From: an uncultured Fusobacterium sp.
GTDB lineage: Bacteria > Fusobacteriota > Fusobacteriia > Fusobacteriales > Fusobacteriaceae
NCBI RefSeq assembly: GCF_905200055.1
Contig: NZ_CAJKIS010000001.1
Span: 43,047 to 107,046, forward strand
Length of the DNA stretch: 64,000 bases
Reading direction: 5' to 3'
Each line of letters starts with the position of its first letter. Positions within the stretch are counted from its first letter, which is position 1. Positions 60,127 through 64,000 of this stretch are shown in pieces. The position numbers were made by a program, and so were the translations under genes. A model generated the notes under the pieces. That model saw only the letters and a list, made by a program, of their open reading frames with translations, was not told the DNA's origin and made no database searches.

Positions 60127-60396
60127 CCCTATTTTTTAACTTTATTTGAATTAGAGATATTTTAAACTTTAAAATTTGAGGAGCATTTTTTAATCACTTG
60201 TTTTAATAATTAGTATTTTTCCTATTTTCTTCCCTTTTGCTCGTACAACTTTTTTCTAAAAAGTGTAATTTAATGAGCATCTGTCCCTTTAGTTATAAGG
60301 AGCTATTAAATTTTAACCTGTTATTTTTTAAAAAATTAGGTTTTGGAACTTGGATTCCATACGCATATTGTAACATCGACAAGATATTTTTGTCAA
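60127..60396 (-). promoter_or_regulatory. CRISPR leader 2, with promoter and dyad
   Basis: Minus-strand TTGACA (60391-60396), 18 bases, TACAAT (60367-60372), then on to the repeat; total 270 bp. GACA-N9-TGTC at 60378-60394. Apart from the promoter end, the sequence is essentially identical to leader 3, and slightly diverged from leader 1, so 2 and 3 are the most recent copies. A partial second dyad (cgacaaaatatttttatcaa) lies at about 60490-60510. Confidence 0.8.
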
Positions 60397-60426
60397 TATT
60401 ATAATAAACTTTTATAAATTTAAGGT

Positions 60427-60486
60427 ATGCAGAAACTCCATTTCTGCATCTCAAAAGTAGCAGTCGTTAAAACTCCTCTACTTTTG
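60427..60486. repeat. Two-hairpin element, copy A
   Basis: Hairpin 1: atgcagaaa / tttctgcat, five-base loop. Hairpin 2: caaaagtag / ctacttttg with a 17-base loop containing agtcgtt and actcct. A second copy is at 63918-63974 with the same order, the same loop length and a paired base change in the second stem. It lies just upstream (minus-strand sense) of CRISPR leader 2. Confidence 0.65.
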
Positions 60487-60559
60487 GAATCGACAAAATA
60501 TTTTTATCAAAAAATAATTAACTTTTTTAATTAAATTTTAAAAAATTTAATTTTGGAAA

Positions 60560-60585
60560 GTCACTAGTTGTCACTGGTTGTCACT
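60560..60585. repeat. Triple 10-base direct repeat GTCACT
   Basis: gtcact occurs three times at exact 10-base steps (60560, 60570, 60580), the linkers being agtt and ggtt. It is 95 bases before the next gene. The remaining sequence between the two-hairpin element and that gene is AT-rich with nothing else recognised. An operator for a helically phased protein is likely. Confidence 0.6.
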
Positions 60586-60680
60586 CCCTGCTACTGTTAA
60601 AAAGAAAAAATCTATAGTAAAATATAGATACCTAAAGAGCTCAAGGGTAAATATATTAAAACGTTTAGGGGGAATTAATT

Positions 60681-60992
60681 ATGAAAAAAAGAAGTGGTGA
60701 AGTTTTAGCAACTATTGTTAAGGAGAAATCAAAGGTTGAAAACTCTATTGAGAGAGAGGGAGCTATCAAGAAAAATGTGGAGAATATAGAGGCTGTTATA
60801 GAACACGTAGCTGAGCTTGTTGAGGCAAACACTCCACTACCAGAGGATTCAAACTTTGCTAGTTATGAAGAGTGGGAAAATTTCTTACAAAAGAGATTAA
60901 AAGCTTATAATAGCTCACTTGAAACAATAGCTAAACAAAAAAATTTACTTACTGCATATGATTATTATATAACTAATAATCAAGCATTGTAG
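60681..60992 (+). CDS. Small helical protein of the element, unknown function
   Basis: A 103-residue, charged and mostly helical protein with no signal peptide or membrane segment. Phrases such as NVENIEAVIEHVAELVEANT and YEEWENFLQKRLKAYNSSL look like amphipathic helices. I do not recognise the family. A strong tagggggg ribosome site precedes the ATG. It stands 83 bases before an endolysin gene, so a place in the lysis or late region of a phage-like element is likely. Confidence 0.6.
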   Translation: MKKRSGEVLATIVKEKSKVENSIEREGAIKKNVENIEAVIEHVAELVEANTPLPEDSNFASYEEWENFLQKRLKAYNSSLETIAKQKNLLTAYDYYITNNQAL

Positions 60993-61075
60993 TAAAAACA
61001 TGGGTAACTACTGGAAATAGTTACCCTTTTTCATAAAAAGGGGGGATAAAAATAAACAGAGGAAGTAAGAGGACA

Positions 61076-61432
61076 TTGAACAATCTTTCCAATGTAAATT
61101 ACAAACTTGCCTTAGTTGTAGGTTACGCCTTAGGTATCTCAAAAATAGATTTTTTTGTAAATGAGGGGTTTAGAACACAGGAGAAACAGCAGGAGTACTA
61201 CAAAAAGGGGGTATCCAAAGTTGATGGGGTAAAAATTAAATCTCAGCACCAACTTGGGAGGGCAATAGATATATATTATGTTGGCTGGAGAAAAGACAAG
61301 GACGATAATGAGAAATGGAGATTGTTAATAGATACATTTAGAACAGTGGGAAAGCAGTTGGGAATAAAATTAATTTTTGGTTACGATTGGGGTTGTGATA
61401 AGCCACATATTGAGTTAGCAAGAGGTGAATAA
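61076..61432 (+). CDS. Endolysin: M15-type (VanY-like) peptidase
   Basis: A 118-residue peptidoglycan peptidase. The zinc motif S-x-H-x-x-G-x-A-x-D is present as SQHQLGRAIDIYY, the second zinc ligand in CDKPHIELARG (P-H-x-E), and FFVNEGFRTQEKQQEYYKKG is the characteristic substrate-loop block with Arg. Stand-alone M15 domains of this size are phage endolysins that cut the wall for release. No signal peptide, so export needs a holin. TTG start after aagaggac; no better codon lies nearby. Two small genes downstream may supply membrane or accessory functions. Confidence 0.85.
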   Translation: MNNLSNVNYKLALVVGYALGISKIDFFVNEGFRTQEKQQEYYKKGVSKVDGVKIKSQHQLGRAIDIYYVGWRKDKDDNEKWRLLIDTFRTVGKQLGIKLIFGYDWGCDKPHIELARGE

Positions 61433-61641
61433 AAATTGAAACCCTTATTAAAATTTAACTTTGTATTTAAAATAGCAGATTTAAAGATATTTTATATTGA
61501 CTCTTTTTAAAAAACATGATATCTTTTAAGTAGGTTTTTATTGATTTTATAAAGTTGGGAGATGAAGTCTACAAGGTAGTGCCGACCCCAGTGCCCTACC
61601 TTTCTCCCTACCTAAAACTTTCCCCACATATAAGGGGGCTT

Positions 61642-61815
61642 ATGAAATTAATATCAGTTTTTATTAAAAAATTTATCTGTAAATATCTAAAGACAGTTGT
61701 TATAGAGAGAATAATTATAATCTTACTTGATGAGCTGGTAAAGAGGACAGAGAGCAAGATTGATGATAAGATATATAAGGCTATTTTTGAAAAGGTAGAT
61801 AGTGAGTGCCTATGA
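61642..61815 (+). CDS. Small basic/hydrophobic protein, possible lysis accessory
   Basis: A 57-residue protein with a basic, hydrophobic N-terminal half (KLISVFIKKFICKYLK, IIIILLDELV) and a charged tail. The ATG follows taaggggg; the frame is open 87 bases earlier from a TTG, without a comparable ribosome site. Its stop overlaps the next start (ATGA). Neighbour to the endolysin, so a holin-like or anchoring role is possible but not shown by sequence. The 209 bases between it and the endolysin hold nothing else recognisable. Confidence 0.45.
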   Translation: MKLISVFIKKFICKYLKTVVIERIIIILLDELVKRTESKIDDKIYKAIFEKVDSECL

Positions 61816-62072
61816 GTATAGAGGATATTAAAAATATAATCTACTTTTTGACTCTTTTAGGAGTTTATCATAGATATATGCTTTCACTTTTGGAGAAAAC
61901 CAATATTAGATTGGAAGATGAGATCAATAGAAAGATCAATCTTGATGAGTGGGAGAGGGAGAAAGGATTATTTTTAAAGTTGCAGTCTAGTAATGTAAAA
62001 AGTTTGATTGAGGCTCTTGATAGAATTGATAAGAGGATAGGGCGTATTGAGGAAAAACTGATGAAAAATTAG
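61812..62072 (+). CDS. Small helical protein, possible lysis accessory
   Basis: An 86-residue protein with one hydrophobic N-terminal segment (NIIYFLTLLGVYHRYMLSLL) followed by a charged helix and a coiled-coil end (LIEALDRIDKRIGRIEEKL). This resembles the build of XhlA-type lysis accessories in reversed order. It overlaps the previous stop by four bases, so the two are translated together. It ends at a terminator that is fused to the CRISPR array. Confidence 0.5.
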   Translation: MSIEDIKNIIYFLTLLGVYHRYMLSLLEKTNIRLEDEINRKINLDEWEREKGLFLKLQSSNVKSLIEALDRIDKRIGRIEEKLMKN

Positions 62073-62098
62073 AAAAAATTAAATAGTTAGTTAATATG

Positions 62099-62127
62099 AA
62101 AAAGCACGATTAATTCGTGCTTTTTTT
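62099..62127 (+). terminator. Terminator fused to the CRISPR array
   Basis: Stem aagcacga / tcgtgctt around ttaat, with seven T running into the first (leader-distal) repeat. Confidence 0.85.
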
Positions 62128-62316
62128 GTTTATATCCTTATTTTAGATGGTTGGCTCCTTATACTGGAGAAGCTGAGTTTAATTACATCATCAAAGAATA
62201 GTTTTAAACCTTATTTTAGATGGTCGGCTCCTTATACTCAAGAATTAAGATACGTTGCAGGAGCTGTTAAAGAAATATGGTTTTAAACCTTGTTTTAGAT
62301 GGTCGGCTCCTTATAC
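62128..62316 (-). CRISPR. CRISPR array: three repeats, two spacers
   Basis: Repeats at 62128-62164 (degenerate), 62201-62237 and 62280-62316, all 37 bases; consensus on the minus strand starts GTATAAGGAGCCGACC and ends GGTTTAAAAC. Spacers are 36 bases (62165-62200) and 42 bases (62238-62279). The most diverged repeat is the one farthest from the leader, as expected for an array transcribed leftward. This is the only array in the window with spacers. It should be read by the III-D effector at 6.5-14.2 kb, since the repeat matches the one beside cas1. Confidence 0.93.
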
Positions 62317-62586
62317 CCCTATTTTTTAACTTTATTTGAATTAGAGATATTTTAAACTTTAAAATTTGAGGAGCATTTTTTAATCACTTGTTTTAATAAT
62401 TAGTATTTTTCCTATTTTCTTCCCTTTTGCTCGTACAACTTTTTTCTAAAAAGTGTAATTTAATGAGCATCTGTCCCTTTAGTTATAAGGAGCTATTAAA
62501 TTTTAACCTGTTATTTTTTAAAAAATTAGGTTTTGGAATTTGGGTTCCGTAATTATATTATAGCACTGACAGAAATTATTTGTCAA
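62317..62586 (-). promoter_or_regulatory. CRISPR leader 3, with consensus promoter and dyad
   Basis: Minus-strand TTGACA (62581-62586), exactly 18 bases, TATAAT (62557-62562): a perfect-hexamer promoter. GACA-N9-TGTC at 62568-62584, with the centre differing from leaders 1 and 2 while both half-sites are kept. 270 bp to the first repeat. The best promoter belongs to the only array with spacers. Confidence 0.85.
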
Positions 62587-62612
62587 AAAAATTTTATATA
62601 AATTAAAGTATA

Positions 62613-62646
62613 TAAAAATAGCTACTTAGTCTAAACTAAATAGCTA
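62613..62646 (-). terminator. Terminator isolating CRISPR leader 3
   Basis: Stem tagctacttag / ctaaatagcta (one mismatch) with a T-rich tail on the minus strand, ending 27 bases before the leader promoter. It would stop readthrough from the right into the array. The 192 bases from here to the next gene show nothing recognisable. Confidence 0.65.
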
Positions 62647-62838
62647 TAATCCCCAATCCCACCCTTTTATCAGTTAATGTTTGGTAAAAAAATGTGAACA
62701 ATTATTTGTACTCATGTAACAATGCTGAGTATCTATTTAAACAATTCTCTCACTCTGTCAAGATTATTATGTTTTTAATGTCAGTTCCATTCTCCACCGA
62801 CTAGAGATAACATTCACCCTGATAAATACCATTTATTA

Positions 62839-63294
62839 TTAATCTTGTAACTCTGTTGTCCAGTTTAGTTCTTGGATTTTCATATCAGTTTCCCTTAAAA
62901 TCTTAGAAAGCTTATCAATCTCCTTTTGCTTTTCCTTGATATTTACTGTACTTAAAATCTTAACCTCTGTATTTGAGTATCTATCTATCTTTTCACTTGC
63001 ATCTTTTAAAAACTCCCTCTTAATAGATAGGTTTAGAGATAACACATCTCTTTCAGCAATTAGATCAGTGATAGTTTTATCCCCATAAAAAGTGCAACTA
63101 TTTGTTTTATTGATCTTTTTTATAAGAAGTTCAAGCTCTGCTAAACAAGAGTTTACCTCTATTAATAGATCTTCAGGATTTTCAGAAGGCTCTTCCCCCT
63201 CTTGAACCTTAGAGTTTCTTAAAAGTCTCTCTTTTAATTGAAATAATCTTTTCTTTAGATCAGCTCTGTTATTTAATGCCTCTGCTAATTTCAT
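62839..63294 (-). CDS. DIP1984 family protein
   Basis: A 151-residue, helical cytosolic protein of the DIP1984 family (sometimes annotated septicolysin-like), function unknown. The pattern is clear: MKLAEALNNRADLKKRLFQL, KVQEGEEPSENPEDLLIEVN, LLIKKINKTN, TDLIAERDVL and a C-terminal ETDMKIQELNWTTEL. The start is the ATG after aggaggaac; 45 bases of open frame upstream lack a ribosome site. Ordinary chromosomal gene outside the mobile element. Confidence 0.85.
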   Translation of the reverse strand: MKLAEALNNRADLKKRLFQLKERLLRNSKVQEGEEPSENPEDLLIEVNSCLAELELLIKKINKTNSCTFYGDKTITDLIAERDVLSLNLSIKREFLKDASEKIDRYSNTEVKILSTVNIKEKQKEIDKLSKILRETDMKIQELNWTTELQD

Positions 63295-63365
63295 AGGTTC
63301 CTCCTTTTTTGTAATTATAAAAGGTGCTATTACAACCATTTTTAATTTACAATAGCTCTATAATT

Positions 63366-63686
63366 TTATTTAGTTATCTCATACTCCCAAGTGATGATTC
63401 CACCAAATTCATATATATTGTCGTACCCCATTAAAGCTAGTTTGGCAGCAGCTTGTAGACTTCTGTGCCCACTTCTGCAATAAACTAAAATAGGTTTGCT
63501 TTTATCCTCTAAATCTAAAGGATCAAACTGTCCTATCTCCTCATTAGGAATGTTTATAGCATTTGGAATATGCCCATATTTAAACTCTAATTCTGTTCTT
63601 ACATCTAAAATAATATAATCATCTAAAGTGTCCATCATCTCTTTAGCTTGATCTTGAGATATACGTTTATACAATAAATCTTTCAC
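63366..63686 (-). CDS. Rhodanese-like sulfurtransferase
   Basis: A single-domain rhodanese of 106 residues. Active-site loop CRSGHRS with the catalytic Cys, preceded by LDVRTELEFKYGHIPNAINI, the standard strand with the D-V-R-x-x-x-E-F-x-x-G-H-I pattern. Single rhodaneses carry sulfane sulfur to acceptors such as thiols or cyanide. aggagga precedes the ATG. It is followed on the same strand by the DIP1984 gene after 71 bases. Confidence 0.93.
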   Translation of the reverse strand: MKDLLYKRISQDQAKEMMDTLDDYIILDVRTELEFKYGHIPNAINIPNEEIGQFDPLDLEDKSKPILVYCRSGHRSLQAAAKLALMGYDNIYEFGGIITWEYEITK

Positions 63687-64000
63687 AATTTCCTCCTAAA
63701 ATATAAATCTATTATTATTATACAATTGGATTGTGACAAAACTGTGATTATACTAAACCTTTTTTATCAACTTTATTTTATAAATATTAATTTATTAACA
63801 TATCGTTAGGTTTTGACAAAGTTCCTTTGTTCTTTATGTTAATTAGTCAAGTTTAGTTATCTATTTTTCTTTTTAACATCAATTTGCCTCCATGTCGGTG
63901 AATAAAGAACTAATGTAGCACAGGACTTCGCCTGTGTCTCAAAAGTAATAGTCGTTTATACTCCTTTACTTTTGGAAATTACGTCAACTTGATGTTAGGG
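63687..64000. other. 314-base AT-rich region at the right edge
   Basis: No gene is seen up to the window end. It holds the second two-hairpin element and, on the minus strand, ggaggcaaattgatg followed by an eight-codon open frame (about 63897-63860) that could be a chance feature or a leader peptide. Confidence 0.5.
63918..63974. repeat. Two-hairpin element, copy B
   Basis: Hairpin 1: cacagg / cctgtg with loop acttcg; hairpin 2: caaaagtaa / ttacttttg, 17-base loop sharing agtcgtt and actcct with copy A. Hairpin 1 differs completely in sequence from copy A but still pairs. Confidence 0.65.

Noticed and set aside
60490..60510. Sequence resembling the leader -35 region as a fourth CRISPR promoter
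   Set aside because: The -35 is TTGATA and no -10 lies at 16-19 bases; it is kept only as a possible extra half-conserved dyad.
60560..60585. GTCACT triple repeat as a degenerate CRISPR array
   Set aside because: The period is 10 bases, far too short for repeat plus spacer; it looks like a protein-binding site.
63918..63974. Two-hairpin element as a simple terminator
   Set aside because: Neither hairpin is followed by a T-run, and the 17-base loop with conserved motifs is not typical of terminators.

Overview
The window looks like chromosomal DNA of a Fusobacterium or a close relative. The base composition is very AT-rich, there are large autotransporters ending in an aromatic -F-x-Y-K-F signature, a GrdX-type protein, a c-di-AMP riboswitch in front of an osmolyte transporter, and fermentation-style transporters. 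The genus is inferred from gene content and composition; I do not assign a species.

Layout. 1-0.9 kb: 3' part of an IS605-type tnpB with its right end. 0.9-4.7 kb: a GrdX-like gene, a degenerate EAL-like gene, and a three-gene set (phosphoribosyltransferase, DprA-like, DnaC-like). 4.7-16 kb: a type III-D CRISPR-Cas locus with one leader plus a solitary repeat, cas1-cas2, a minus-strand interference operon (cas6, cas10, cas7-csx10 fusion, cas11-like, a cas7 split by an in-frame TGA, another cas7, csx19-like, a TIGR03986-type RAMP), and a divergent gene with a CARF-like motif that is the best candidate for a new signalling effector. 16-25.6 kb: metabolic genes (formate/nitrite channel, GH63 lipoprotein, CNNM/CorC protein, c-di-AMP riboswitch with an OpuC-like transporter, 2-hydroxycarboxylate transporter). 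25.7-34.7 kb: a TnpA-like protein that has lost its HUH histidines, then a complete Wadjet (jetABCD) anti-plasmid operon. 34.9-52.8 kb: the cell surface block, with two autotransporters, a chaperone-usher pilus operon with a giant putative adhesin, a divergent Mga/BglG-like regulator and a second pilin-like gene. 52.8-56.5 kb: a NifX-like protein, a TIM-barrel protein and two decayed genes (a ChlI/ChlD-type chelatase with an internal deletion and a radical SAM gene without its 5' end). 56.5-62.6 kb: a small mobile element with a primase-helicase, an iteron-like candidate origin, an HTH protein and an endolysin cassette, interleaved with two more copies of the CRISPR leader, one with a solitary repeat and one with a three-repeat array. 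62.8-64 kb: DIP1984-family and rhodanese genes and a second copy of a two-hairpin element.

How it fits together. Three CRISPR loci share a leader of the same length (270 bp from the -35 hexamer to the first repeat). Each carries a TTGACA-N18-(TATAAT-like) promoter pointing into the repeat on the minus strand, and each has the same dyad GACA-N9-TGTC over the -35 region. Array direction is therefore readable from sequence, and one trans-acting regulator could control all three. Cas10 keeps the GGDD cyclase motif and has no HD nuclease domain, so the system should depend on cyclic oligoadenylate signalling; the divergent CARF-like protein is the obvious candidate receiver. Wadjet and possibly the DprA/PRTase pair would make this a wider defence region.

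Limits: all assignments come from motifs and family knowledge read by eye; no database or structure search was run.
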